From Lachnospiraceae bacterium (GTDB taxonomy: Bacteria; Bacillota; Clostridia; Lachnospirales; Lachnospiraceae): 64,000 nucleotides of DNA. The position numbers and the translations under genes were made by a program. The notes beneath the pieces were generated by a model. It was not told the DNA's origin, did not search any database, and saw only the letters and a list, made by a program, of their open reading frames with translations. Each line of letters begins with the position of its first letter. Position 1 is the first letter of the stretch. Shown here one piece after another: positions 17,405 through 25,496 of this stretch. The stretch spans positions 1 to 64,000 of the forward strand of contig VSNM01000024.1 of NCBI GenBank assembly GCA_009774245.1, in the 5' to 3' direction.

Positions 17405-18715
17405 TTAATACTCCATAATTATGATGTCATCCTCCAGAAATCCCTTTACTGTTCCCACAATCAGCTGATTTTCAAGCGACTCTCCCCGCGCAGAAACCGC
17501 CGCCTTCACATACTCCCTTGTATGCCCCAGCCAGTATGCCTGTCCCGCGATCACCTTCTCTTCCTCAAACAGCACTTCGACTTCCCTGCCAATATAATAG
17601 GACCTGAAATCCTTAGACGCCCTCTGTGCGATGGACTGCAGCACGCCGCTTCTCCTGTTTTTTTCCGCCTCCTCCACCTGTGCGGGCATCACGGCCGCCC
17701 TTGTGCCTTTCCTCCTGGAATATTTGAAAATATGCATCTCATAAAAAACTGCCTCCTCCACAAACTGCCTCGTGGACTCAAATTCCGCCTCCGTCTCTCC
17801 CGGAAACCCGACAATCACATCCGTGGTGATGGCCGGATGCGCAAACGCCCCGCGCAAAAGCTTCACACCGCTCAGATAGTCCGCGGGCGTATAGTGGCGG
17901 TTCATGCGCTTTAGCACTGTCTCACAGCCGCTTTGGAGCGACAGGTGAAAATGCGGGCAGATGTGCTTTAATTCTGCCAGACCTTTCACAAACACCTCTG
18001 TGACAATGCGCGGTTCGAGAGAACCCAGCCGAATCCGCTCCACTCCCTCGACCATATCAATCGCCTGCACCAACGAGAGCAGATCTTCTTTTTGACCAGT
18101 TTGATCAATGCCATATGAACTGATATGGATGCCTGTCAGCACAAACTCCTTGTACCCTGCCTCCACAAGCCCCCTGATTTCCGCAAGCACAGCCTGCTTA
18201 TCGCGGCTTCTGACACGCCCTCTCGCATATGGTATCATGCAGTATGTACAGAATTGATTGCACCCGTCCTGAATCTTGATATAGCCCCGGGTGTGCTCCG
18301 CTGTCGATGTCAGCCGCATCTCCTCGTACTCCGACGTATGGCTGATATCAATGACGCTCTCCTGCGTCACGCCGTCAAGATAATTTTCAAGGATTTCAAC
18401 TAAATCTTTTTTTCTGTTATTTCCAATCACCAGATCAACTGCACTGTCCGCCTGCACCGCATTCGGATTGGTCTGCACATAGCACCCCACCGCCACGACA
18501 ATTCCTTCAGGGTTGGTCCTTTTCGCCCTGTGAAGCATCTGTCTGCTTTTTCTGTCCGCAATATTAGTCACCGTACAGGTGTTCACGATGTAGATGTCCG
18601 CCTTCTCGTCAAACGGCACGATCTGATATCCTCTCTGCCGCAGTGCCTGCAGCATGGCATCCATCTCGTATGAATTAACCTTGCAGCCAAGGTTGTGATA
18701 TGCCACTGTTTTCAT
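17405..18715 (-). CDS. mtaB: tRNA ms2t6A37 methylthiotransferase MtaB
   Basis: 436-aa radical-SAM methylthiotransferase. The N-terminal UPF0004 domain has CKVN, NTCTVTN and VGCYVQ (three cysteines for one cluster); the radical-SAM motif is CNQFCTYC in DGCNQFCTYCMIPYARGR; a TRAM-like domain ends the protein. MKTVAYHNLGCKVNSYE is typical of MtaB rather than MiaB or RimO. The ATG at 18715 is chosen on homology; AAGGA is about 12 nt away, rather distant. The 25-codon upstream extension to 18790 has no family counterpart. Confidence 0.9.
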   Translation of the reverse strand: MKTVAYHNLGCKVNSYEMDAMLQALRQRGYQIVPFDEKADIYIVNTCTVTNIADRKSRQMLHRAKRTNPEGIVVAVGCYVQTNPNAVQADSAVDLVIGNNRKKDLVEILENYLDGVTQESVIDISHTSEYEEMRLTSTAEHTRGYIKIQDGCNQFCTYCMIPYARGRVRSRDKQAVLAEIRGLVEAGYKEFVLTGIHISSYGIDQTGQKEDLLSLVQAIDMVEGVERIRLGSLEPRIVTEVFVKGLAELKHICPHFHLSLQSGCETVLKRMNRHYTPADYLSGVKLLRGAFAHPAITTDVIVGFPGETEAEFESTRQFVEEAVFYEMHIFKYSRRKGTRAAVMPAQVEEAEKNRRSGVLQSIAQRASKDFRSYYIGREVEVLFEEEKVIAGQAYWLGHTREYVKAAVSARGESLENQLIVGTVKGFLEDDIIIMEY

Positions 18716-18841
18716 ATTTTCTGTGTGTCCTTTCGTCTGTATCGCGTGTTGCATTCCAGTCAATTTCGTCTGGAAAGTCAATTTGTACATAATTTTTATA
18801 TTTTTTCGTCAATTTTCATTAGAACTGTTTTCGGTCTCTTG

Positions 18842-18870
18842 TTGACTTTTACGCGTTTTCCCTTTATTAT
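18842..18870 (+). promoter_or_regulatory. Sigma-A promoter of the HPr-like gene
   Basis: TTGACT, 17-nt spacer, TATTAT, 35 nt upstream of the start. A second possible -10 (TATAAT, 18882-18887) lies closer but has no partner -35. A strong AAAGGAGG site follows. Confidence 0.7.
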
Positions 18871-18904
18871 TAAAAGGAAGGTATAATTAAAGGAGGTAGT
18901 CAGA

Positions 18905-19135
18905 ATGAAAACAGTTCAGATTTCTTTAAACTCTATTGATAAGGTTAAATCTTTCGTTAACGATATCACGAAGTTCGATTATGATTTTGACCTTGTTTCA
19001 GGCAGATACGTCATAGATGCAAAATCTATCATGGGTATCTTCAGCTTGGATTTATCCAAGCCCATCGATCTGAATATTCATGCTGAGAACGGCGTAGATG
19101 AGGTTATGGAAGTATTAAAGCCTTATCTGGTATAG
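18905..19135 (+). CDS. HPr-like protein without the catalytic histidine
   Basis: 76 aa. Residues 35-50 (YVIDAKSIMGIFSLDL) align with the HPr segment around Ser46, the HPr kinase target (Ser41 here), and the overall length and C-terminal helix fit the HPr fold. The segment that carries His15 in HPr (GIHARPA) is replaced by a shorter IDKVKSF, so it cannot take phosphate from enzyme I at that position. This recalls Crh of Bacillus, a regulatory HPr paralogue. Kinase recognition and CcpA binding are inference. Monocistronic: own promoter and terminator, between two minus-strand genes. Confidence 0.8.
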   Translation: MKTVQISLNSIDKVKSFVNDITKFDYDFDLVSGRYVIDAKSIMGIFSLDLSKPIDLNIHAENGVDEVMEVLKPYLV

Positions 19136-19216
19136 TATCCGCGTTGCAGAGATACATATCGGTCTTGTCCGCCAGCTTGATATCAAAAGCTTGGATATTT
19201 GACGAGTTGAACATTT

Positions 19217-19247
19217 ACCGGGTACTGTTGTGTACCCGGTTTTGTTT
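19217..19247 (+). terminator. Intrinsic terminator of the HPr-like gene
   Basis: ACCGGGTAC / GTACCCGGT stem, 6-nt loop, then TTTTGTTTTG. It lies 80 bp past the stop codon and just ahead of the thiI stop on the other strand. Confidence 0.85.
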
Positions 19248-19265
19248 TGTCCGAACCCAGGCTCC

Positions 19266-20450
19266 TTATCTATAAATAATCTCAACCACTTCATCTGTAT
19301 CCAGCGCCGTCCTCATCAGCTCGTCAATCTTCTCGTCAAGATTTCTCTCATGAATCCGTATCACATTGAGATTCGGCTTTGTCACCGGATGCTTTGCCAC
19401 AAAGATCGTACAACAGTCCTCATAGGGCTGGATCGATGTCTCGTATGTATCAATCTTCTCGGAGACTTCCACGATCTCCTGCTTGTCAAATCCGATCAGC
19501 GGTCTGTAGACCGGCAAAGTACACACATCGTTCGTCGCCATCAGCGACTGCATGGTCTGGGAGGCGACCTGCCCGATGCTCTCACCTGTGATCAGCCCCA
19601 GACAGCCGCTCTTTATGGCGATCTCCTCCGCAATGCGCATCATGTAACGCCTCATAATGATCGTGAGCTCGTCGTGTGGGCACTGATCGTAGATATAGAG
19701 CTGTATATCCGTAAAGTTGATGATGTGCAGACGAATCGGCCCACTGTATCTGGATATCGTCTTAGCGAGGTCAAGCACTTTCTGCGTGGCGCGCTCGCTC
19801 GTATAAGGCGGCGCGCTGAAATACACTGCGTCAATCTTGACGCCGCGCTTTGCAATCATGTAACCTGCCACTGGGGAGTCGATTCCGCCTGACAGAAGCA
19901 GCATTCCCTTTCCGTTCGTCCCAACAGGAAGCCCGCCCGGCCCTGGAATGACGGTCGAATAGATATAGATCTTTTCACGCACCTCGATGCGCAGCATCAC
20001 GTCAGGCTTATGCACATCGACCTTCATCTGCGGAAAAACGTTCAACAGCGCCTCCCCGATATCACAGTTGATCTCCATTGAATTTTTCGGATAATTTTTT
20101 CTTGCCCTGCGCGCATCCACCTTGAAGGTAAAATTCTTGTCCGGATATACCTTGTCAATATACCCGATTACATCTGCGCAGAGCTTTTCAAATCCTTCGT
20201 CCGCCACATGGACGACCGGACAGATACCCGTGACGCCAAACACAGTCTTTAGATTTTCCACGGTCTCCTCGTAGTCAAAGTCCGTGAGCGCGTTGACATA
20301 GATTCGCCCCTGCGACTTTGCCACCTCAAATTTCCCTTCGCAGCGCCTGAGTGCGTACCGTATCTGATCACAAAGTTTGTCCTCGAAGAGATACCGGTTC
20401 TTTCCCTTCACGCCGATCTCCGCGTACTTTATTAAAAATGATTTGTACAT
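19266..20450 (-). CDS. thiI: tRNA 4-thiouridine sulfurtransferase ThiI
   Basis: 394 aa: an N-terminal ferredoxin-like and THUMP region (residues about 1-165), then the PP-loop ATPase motif LLSGGIDSPVAGYMIAKRG. It activates U8 of tRNA and receives sulfur from a cysteine desulfurase. The C-terminal rhodanese domain of E. coli ThiI is absent, as in most Firmicutes. The desulfurase gene lies 75 bp upstream in the same direction, the usual ThiI-NifZ-type pairing. GAGGAG precedes the ATG. Confidence 0.93.
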   Translation of the reverse strand: MYKSFLIKYAEIGVKGKNRYLFEDKLCDQIRYALRRCEGKFEVAKSQGRIYVNALTDFDYEETVENLKTVFGVTGICPVVHVADEGFEKLCADVIGYIDKVYPDKNFTFKVDARRARKNYPKNSMEINCDIGEALLNVFPQMKVDVHKPDVMLRIEVREKIYIYSTVIPGPGGLPVGTNGKGMLLLSGGIDSPVAGYMIAKRGVKIDAVYFSAPPYTSERATQKVLDLAKTISRYSGPIRLHIINFTDIQLYIYDQCPHDELTIIMRRYMMRIAEEIAIKSGCLGLITGESIGQVASQTMQSLMATNDVCTLPVYRPLIGFDKQEIVEVSEKIDTYETSIQPYEDCCTIFVAKHPVTKPNLNVIRIHERNLDEKIDELMRTALDTDEVVEIIYR

Positions 20451-20525
20451 AGTCCTTTCTCCTCTTCTGCAGGCTTGGGGAATGCTCCAAACCCGCAGTG
20501 TATTATACTCTTGCTCTATTTCACA

Positions 20526-21683
20526 TTATTTTCTCGAATAATGCCTAAGCATCGGTATCAGCTCACTCATGCATTTTATCGTGTAATCAATCTCCGCCTC
20601 CGTGGTGTACAGGCTAAAGCTAAACCGCAGTGTGGAGTCGAGATACTGTTTCTCGACACCGATCGCCTTCAATGTCGCCGATACGGATGGCTTGTTGGAC
20701 GAGCATGCGCTGCCCGCGGACACATAGATTCCCTTGTCCTCGAGCGCGTGCAGCATCACCTCGCTGCGAACGCCCTGTATGGAGACGCTGACTACATGCG
20801 GTGCGCCTTCCCGCCCTGCAGGACCGTTGAGCCGGATACCGTCTATGGCGCTCACACCTTTCACAAAGCGCTCCTTGATACCATATAAATAGTTGATCTT
20901 CGACTCAAAATCCACAAAGATCTCCTCGACAGCCTTCGCCATACCTGCAATCCCTGGAACATTTTCCGTACCGGAGCGCATTCCCCGCTGCTGCCCGCCG
21001 CCGAAAATGATCGGGCGCACTTTCGCCTTCTCATTAATATACAAAAATCCCACACCCTTCGGCCCGTGAATCTTGTGGGCGCTCACAGACAACAGATCAA
21101 TGTGCATCCGTTTGGGATAAATTTTGAACTTTCCAAAGCCCTGGACTGCATCGACATGAAACAGCGTATTGGGATTCATGCGCTTGATCAGCTCGCCTGC
21201 CTGTTCGATCGGCTGCACAGCGCCCACCTCGTTGTTCGTGTGCATGATCGACACCAGGATCGTATTCCTGGTCATCGCTTTCTCGAGATCAGCAAGGCGG
21301 ATGACACCGTTTGTATCCACCGGAAGATACGTCACTGCGAATCCCTGTTCCTCCAGATAAGCGCAGGTCTGCAGCACCGCGGGGTGCTCAATCCTGGTCG
21401 TTATGATATGCCTGCCTGCCCGGCAGTTTGCATACGCGCCGCCAATCAGGGCGATATTGTCCGACTCTGTTCCTCCTGATGTAAAGAGTATTTCCTTTTC
21501 CTGTACTTTCATGCATTTTGCAATGACTTCTTTTGCGTAGCGCACATATTTTTCGCTCTCCACACCCTTTTTGTGCATACTCGAGGGGTTTCCATAGTCC
21601 TCACACATGATATGTGTCATGAACGATGCGACTTCCGGCAGACATTTCGTGGTTGCCGAGTTATCAAGATAAACTTCCATCAT
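20526..21683 (-). CDS. Cysteine desulfurase (NifS/IscS family, ThiI partner)
   Basis: About 385-aa class V PLP enzyme that passes the sulfur of cysteine to an acceptor. VYLDNSATT opens the protein, SVSAHKIHGPKGVGFLY holds the PLP lysine, and SAGSACSSNKPS the active-site cysteine loop. No iron-sulfur scaffold gene is adjacent; thiI follows, so its main role is probably tRNA thiolation. The ATG at 21683 has AAGG 7 nt upstream; GTG 21689 is possible. Confidence 0.9.
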   Translation of the reverse strand: MMEVYLDNSATTKCLPEVASFMTHIMCEDYGNPSSMHKKGVESEKYVRYAKEVIAKCMKVQEKEILFTSGGTESDNIALIGGAYANCRAGRHIITTRIEHPAVLQTCAYLEEQGFAVTYLPVDTNGVIRLADLEKAMTRNTILVSIMHTNNEVGAVQPIEQAGELIKRMNPNTLFHVDAVQGFGKFKIYPKRMHIDLLSVSAHKIHGPKGVGFLYINEKAKVRPIIFGGGQQRGMRSGTENVPGIAGMAKAVEEIFVDFESKINYLYGIKERFVKGVSAIDGIRLNGPAGREGAPHVVSVSIQGVRSEVMLHALEDKGIYVSAGSACSSNKPSVSATLKAIGVEKQYLDSTLRFSFSLYTTEAEIDYTIKCMSELIPMLRHYSRK

Positions 21684-21835
21684 ATTCACACCTTCAAACG
21701 TATTTTGTCTCTATTCACAGTCAGACAAAAAATATGTCTAACCTTAAAATAGGAATCATATAATATTAATATGCGCTCTTTACGGATTCTGTGCGCGGTT
21801 GGATTCCACAATATTCATTTGCCCCCAGTAATTCC

Positions 21836-22594
21836 CTACTCCTCCAACTGATACATAATCCATGCCATCACCGTCATGCCTGCGGTCTCTGTGCGCAGAA
21901 TCCGTCTGCCCAGCGTGATCGGCTTCATACCACGGGAAATGGCTGCCTGTATTTCGCTCTCCTCAAATCCACCCTCTGGTCCTATAAAAACAGCGACGGA
22001 TTGTCCCAGCGCAAGACGTTCTATCACCTGTCTCGTCCCCGCCATGCCCACCGCCCCGTCAAGCGTATTTTCCATCTCATAAGGAACGAGCTTCACATCC
22101 ATATTTTGTGCGTATTCCAGCGCCTCCTGATAACCCATGACTTCCTGCACCACTGGCACGACGCCGCGCCTGCTCTGCTTGGCGGCAGCCTCCGCGATTC
22201 CCTGCCAGCGCGCGGTCTTTGCCCTTGCTTTCTTCTCGTCCAGTTTTACCACACAGCGTTTCATGGCTACCGGAATAATCTCATATACGCCAAGTTCTAC
22301 CATTTTCTGGATAATAAACTCCATCTTGTCCCCTTTGGGGAGTCCCTGAAACAGATACACCCTGGAGGGCAGCTCCACACCGTCCTCCTTGACAAAACGC
22401 AGCGTACAGACAACTTCTGTATCCGTAATCTCCTCGATGCCGCACCGGTAATCCCTGCCGTCAACACCGTTGCTGACGCTGATCTCATCGCCTGGTCTCA
22501 ATCGGAGCACATTCCGGATATGGTTCACATCGCCGCCCGTAATTATGACACTCCTGTCAGAAATCTGTGATGGCTCCACAAAAAAATGATACAT
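21836..22594 (-). CDS. rsmE: 16S rRNA m3U1498 methyltransferase
   Basis: 252-aa SPOUT methyltransferase with a PUA-like N-terminal domain (MYHFFVEPSQI, HIRNVLRLRPGDEI) and the C-terminal knot motif VFIGPEGGFEESEI plus LGRRILRTETAGM. RsmE modifies U1498 of 16S rRNA. GTGGAGAG precedes the ATG by 8 nt. It directly follows prmA, as in Bacillus and many Clostridia, so the two ribosome-modifying genes probably share a transcript. Confidence 0.93.
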   Translation of the reverse strand: MYHFFVEPSQISDRSVIITGGDVNHIRNVLRLRPGDEISVSNGVDGRDYRCGIEEITDTEVVCTLRFVKEDGVELPSRVYLFQGLPKGDKMEFIIQKMVELGVYEIIPVAMKRCVVKLDEKKARAKTARWQGIAEAAAKQSRRGVVPVVQEVMGYQEALEYAQNMDVKLVPYEMENTLDGAVGMAGTRQVIERLALGQSVAVFIGPEGGFEESEIQAAISRGMKPITLGRRILRTETAGMTVMAWIMYQLEE

Positions 22595-22632
22595 ATGCCG
22601 ATCTCTCCACTTCCATCTCTAAGGTTCTAAAG

Positions 22633-22660
22633 TTCTAAGGCGCATTTGAAAATGCGCTAT
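22633..22660. repeat. Hairpin resembling part of repeat family B
   Basis: A perfect stem GCGCATTT/AAATGCGC (22639-22658) preceded by AGTTCTAAGG lies in the prmA-rsmE gap. TTCTAAGGCG and the mirrored CGCCTTAGAA also occur at 61345-61360, suggesting a shared ancestor. Confidence 0.4.
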
Positions 22661-23625
22661 CACTTCCTGCGCGCAGTGACGTTCACCCACTCCCCCTGAT
22701 AAGTCACCTCTATGACTTCCAGTCCCGCCGCCTCCACCGCGTCGCGCACGGTCTGCTCCTTGTTGTCGATAATACCGGAGGTGATGTATATCCCGCCCGG
22801 TTTGAGCTGGTTTACGATCACCGGCGTCAGCGGCACAAGCACGTCCGCCAGAATATTTGCGACAACAATGTCATATTTTGCATAACCAACCTGATCCTGC
22901 ACGGCCTTGTCCGTGATAATGTTCCCGATCATCATCTCAAAACGCTCCGGCGCGATCCTGTTCGCCTCCATGTTTTCCCGCACAGCCTCCACCGCGCAGG
23001 GATCAAGATCCGTTCCGACTGCGTGTCTGATGCCATACATCAGGGAAATAATAGAGAGAATGCCGCTCCCCGTCCCCACGTCGAGCAGCTCTGTCTCCGA
23101 TGTGATATGTTTCTTCAACTGCCGGATACACAGCTGCGTCGTCTCATGCATTCCCGTGCCAAACGCCGTGCCTGGATCGATATGCAGGATCTTTTTGTCC
23201 CTGTCCTCAGGTCTGACTTCCTCCCACGACGGTATCACAAGCAGGTCATCGATATAAAACTGGTGGAAAAACTGTTTCCAGTTGTTGATCCAGTCGATAT
23301 CCTCCGTCTCGGAGACCATGATCGTCCCTTCCCCGATCTCCATAAAATTGCGCAGGTCATCGAGTTCCCGGTTGATATTCGCGACCATTTCCTCGGTATC
23401 AACCGGAGCTTCGTCGCTCTCCTCCACAAAGAAGCTCAGATACGCAATCCCGTCGTCCTCCGGTCCGTCAGGCAGGATATCCACAAACATCTGCTCCTTT
23501 TCGAGCGGCGTCAGTGGAACTTTGTCCTCAATCTGCGCCCCCTCCAGACCGATATCGTACAGCGTGCTGATAATGATATCCTCCGCGTCCGTGATCGTCT
23601 TTATCGTAAATTTTTTCCATTTCAT
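22660..23625 (-). CDS. prmA: Ribosomal protein L11 methyltransferase
   Basis: 321 aa from ATG 23625 (GGGAGG 7 nt upstream; the ATG at 23640 lacks a site). N-terminal WKKFTIKTITDAEDIIISTLYDIGLEGAQIED is the L11-binding domain; DPGTAFGTGMHETTQLC, LLDVGTGSGILSI and VVANILADVL are the SAM-binding and catalytic blocks of PrmA. It methylates lysines of ribosomal protein L11. Upstream of rsmE. Confidence 0.92.
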   Translation of the reverse strand: MKWKKFTIKTITDAEDIIISTLYDIGLEGAQIEDKVPLTPLEKEQMFVDILPDGPEDDGIAYLSFFVEESDEAPVDTEEMVANINRELDDLRNFMEIGEGTIMVSETEDIDWINNWKQFFHQFYIDDLLVIPSWEEVRPEDRDKKILHIDPGTAFGTGMHETTQLCIRQLKKHITSETELLDVGTGSGILSIISLMYGIRHAVGTDLDPCAVEAVRENMEANRIAPERFEMMIGNIITDKAVQDQVGYAKYDIVVANILADVLVPLTPVIVNQLKPGGIYITSGIIDNKEQTVRDAVEAAGLEVIEVTYQGEWVNVTARRK

Positions 23626-23679
23626 ACCCAGACCTCCCAACTTTCGCTTTTCGAAAAAGCACTTCGCTTGTATGACTCC

Positions 23680-24228
23680 TTACCCAAGAATACATTGATC
23701 ACAAAACAACTTTATCTCATCCACTCTGCCTGCGACATCTTCTTTCGATTCCACAGAACATAATCCGAGGCTGCCACTTGGTTTTATTTCAAGATGTCCG
23801 TAAAAATGCTCTATGCTGCCAATGATTCTATGGCATTCCTGCATACCGGGACCTGTCCTCAACGCAATCACATAACCGTACTTTCCCTGTGGTATCGTTG
23901 CATGAGGTTCATGCGTATTACACCATGGAGTACACCTGTCAATAAACACTTTAAACTGGCCCGGAATATCAGCCCAGTACGACGGTGAAACTGATACAAT
24001 TCTGTCCGCCCACGCGTATTGCTCGATTAGTTTCCTGGTATCATCTTTCTGAAAACACTCTGCTGTTGTATGGCACTGCCTGCATCCTTTGCAGAATTTA
24101 ATATCAAAATCATCAATACAGACACACTTTACCTGATTATTTTTGTTGACATACGCACTTACAATATTGACAATTTCGGCAGTTGCGCCATTCCTGACCG
24201 GACTACAGTTGACAATCAATATATTCAT
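23680..24228 (-). CDS. Flavodoxin-fold NAD(P)H-dependent oxidoreductase
   Basis: 182 aa from ATG 24228, which has a perfect AGGAGG 5 nt upstream. MNILIVNCSPVRNGATAEIV is the FMN phosphate loop, CKGCRQC with a further Cys at CF is the cysteine cluster common in clostridial NADPH-dependent FMN reductases, and SPSYWADIPGQFKVFIDR is the second FMN region. Electron partner and substrate are unknown. Possibly cotranscribed with a 40-codon ORF immediately upstream. Confidence 0.82.
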   Translation of the reverse strand: MNILIVNCSPVRNGATAEIVNIVSAYVNKNNQVKCVCIDDFDIKFCKGCRQCHTTAECFQKDDTRKLIEQYAWADRIVSVSPSYWADIPGQFKVFIDRCTPWCNTHEPHATIPQGKYGYVIALRTGPGMQECHRIIGSIEHFYGHLEIKPSGSLGLCSVESKEDVAGRVDEIKLFCDQCILG

Positions 24229-24268
24229 ATCTACCTCCTGAAAAACTGTTAAGGCCTTGCCTGTTCCC

Positions 24269-24391
24269 CTAGAGCATGTATTCTGCCAAAGAACCCCTTG
24301 CTGTTTCCGGAATAAAATCATCCAGCACAGTAATAATCAACCGTTGATTCTTCTTTGCGTTTATATCTTCCAATGGTTGAATAGTTTCCAA
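24269..24391 (-). pseudogene. Short antitoxin-like remnant
   Basis: A 40-codon reading frame with a possible TTG start and no ribosome site. The piece RLIITVLDDFIPETARGSLAEY resembles the C-terminal half of small prokaryotic antitoxin-type proteins (from memory, not a search). Two stops lie immediately upstream of the TTG. Either a decayed antitoxin without its toxin or a chance frame. The surrounding region 24229-24602 otherwise contains only the promoter of the next gene. Confidence 0.3.
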
Positions 24392-24478
24392 CTATCATTA
24401 TATTATACCTGAAAAGAACCGCAGATAGCAACCTATATTTATTAAGATATTCAATAAAGATTTGGTGTGATTTTAAGC

Positions 24479-24507
24479 TTGTTATTATAGTTGTCTAGTA
24501 TTATACT
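24479..24507 (+). promoter_or_regulatory. Promoter of the YD-repeat lipoprotein gene
   Basis: TTGTTA, 17-nt spacer, TATACT, about 95 nt before the ATG. AAAGGAGG follows close to the start. Confidence 0.55.
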
Positions 24508-24602
24508 AAATCTATACAGCAGTAGTCCGCCGTCCATGGAGGTACTAAGAATCTGTGAATAGGAAATCTTTTAAATAAGAATTTTTAAAAAGGAGGCATA
24601 CT

Positions 24603-25490
24603 ATGAAAAAACATATTTGGCAATCCGTCGTCAGTATCCTTACAAGCATGATACTTCTGACAGCCTGCACAAACAAAGAGGCTGTATCTGCAAAGCCGGA
24701 GCCGCCTACGGCATCACCTCAGGAAGAAACAGTCCTGGTTTATCGCATATCTGAAGAAATCATGTACAACAATAACGACAGCAATTCCAATGAAAATGGA
24801 TTGACGGAAGCACTCCGCTTCGAGTACGAATATGATGCGGACGGAAATAAGACACGACAGACCGGATATGACAGCTATGGAAATGGCAACACCCTGGAAT
24901 ATACATATGATTTTGACACAGATGCTATCAAAGTCAGGGAAACATACTGCGACAACGATAATAGCAGTGCCCCAAAATGGGTGGATTATCAATACGACAC
25001 AGACGGCGAGATGACCCAACGCGCTTATTGGCAGGGAAACGATTACATGGTAACCCGGTTTTACGACGCGGATGCGGATTGCCCTGCGATCGCCCTGATA
25101 TCGTATCCGCTTCTGGCAGCGCTTGGCGATTCAGACGTGATGCGGTATATCAGTTATAATAACGGGGCTGTGACGGAGTTTGCAACGGCGCAGTATGACG
25201 CGGACGGAAACAAAGTCAGGGAAACCATCTATCTGGCAGATGGTTCTCCCCTGTATTCCTATGAGTATGACTACGACGCGGCCGGAAACATAACCCGGGA
25301 AACAGTCTATGACGCGGACGGCGCCTTACTGAACACAGGCATGTTTGCATATCGCTATGACGAGCATGGCAACGTCCTTGAGCAGCGGCGATATCTGAAT
25401 GGAAATTTTACGGGAATGACAAAATATAATTACATTCAACTAAGGGCTTTGTGCGATCTCAATATCGCACAAAGCCCTTTATCTTCATGA
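24603..25490 (+). CDS. YD-repeat lipoprotein
   Basis: 295 aa. A lipoprotein signal peptide (positive start, hydrophobic core, lipobox LTAC with Cys about residue 22) leads to a linker and several YD-type repeats of the pattern Y-D-x-D-G-N-x-x-R-E, for example YDADGNKVRETIY and YDYDAAGNITRETVYDADG. Such repeats form beta-sheets in Rhs/Tc-type proteins; here they stand alone, with no toxin or core domain. Anchored outside the membrane; function unknown. The last residues (about 281-295) are encoded by a perfect hairpin, so the natural stop may have been lost. AAAGGAGG lies before the ATG. Confidence 0.75.
   Translation: MKKHIWQSVVSILTSMILLTACTNKEAVSAKPEPPTASPQEETVLVYRISEEIMYNNNDSNSNENGLTEALRFEYEYDADGNKTRQTGYDSYGNGNTLEYTYDFDTDAIKVRETYCDNDNSSAPKWVDYQYDTDGEMTQRAYWQGNDYMVTRFYDADADCPAIALISYPLLAALGDSDVMRYISYNNGAVTEFATAQYDADGNKVRETIYLADGSPLYSYEYDYDAAGNITRETVYDADGALLNTGMFAYRYDEHGNVLEQRRYLNGNFTGMTKYNYIQLRALCDLNIAQSPLSS
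25442..25479. terminator. Long hairpin between YD lipoprotein and dnaJ
   Basis: A perfect 16-bp stem (AAGGGCTTTGTGCGAT and its complement, 6-nt loop) inside the end of the lipoprotein reading frame. Neither strand has a long T tract afterwards, but the placement between convergent genes fits a terminator. Confidence 0.6.
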
Positions 25491-25496
25491 AAAACA

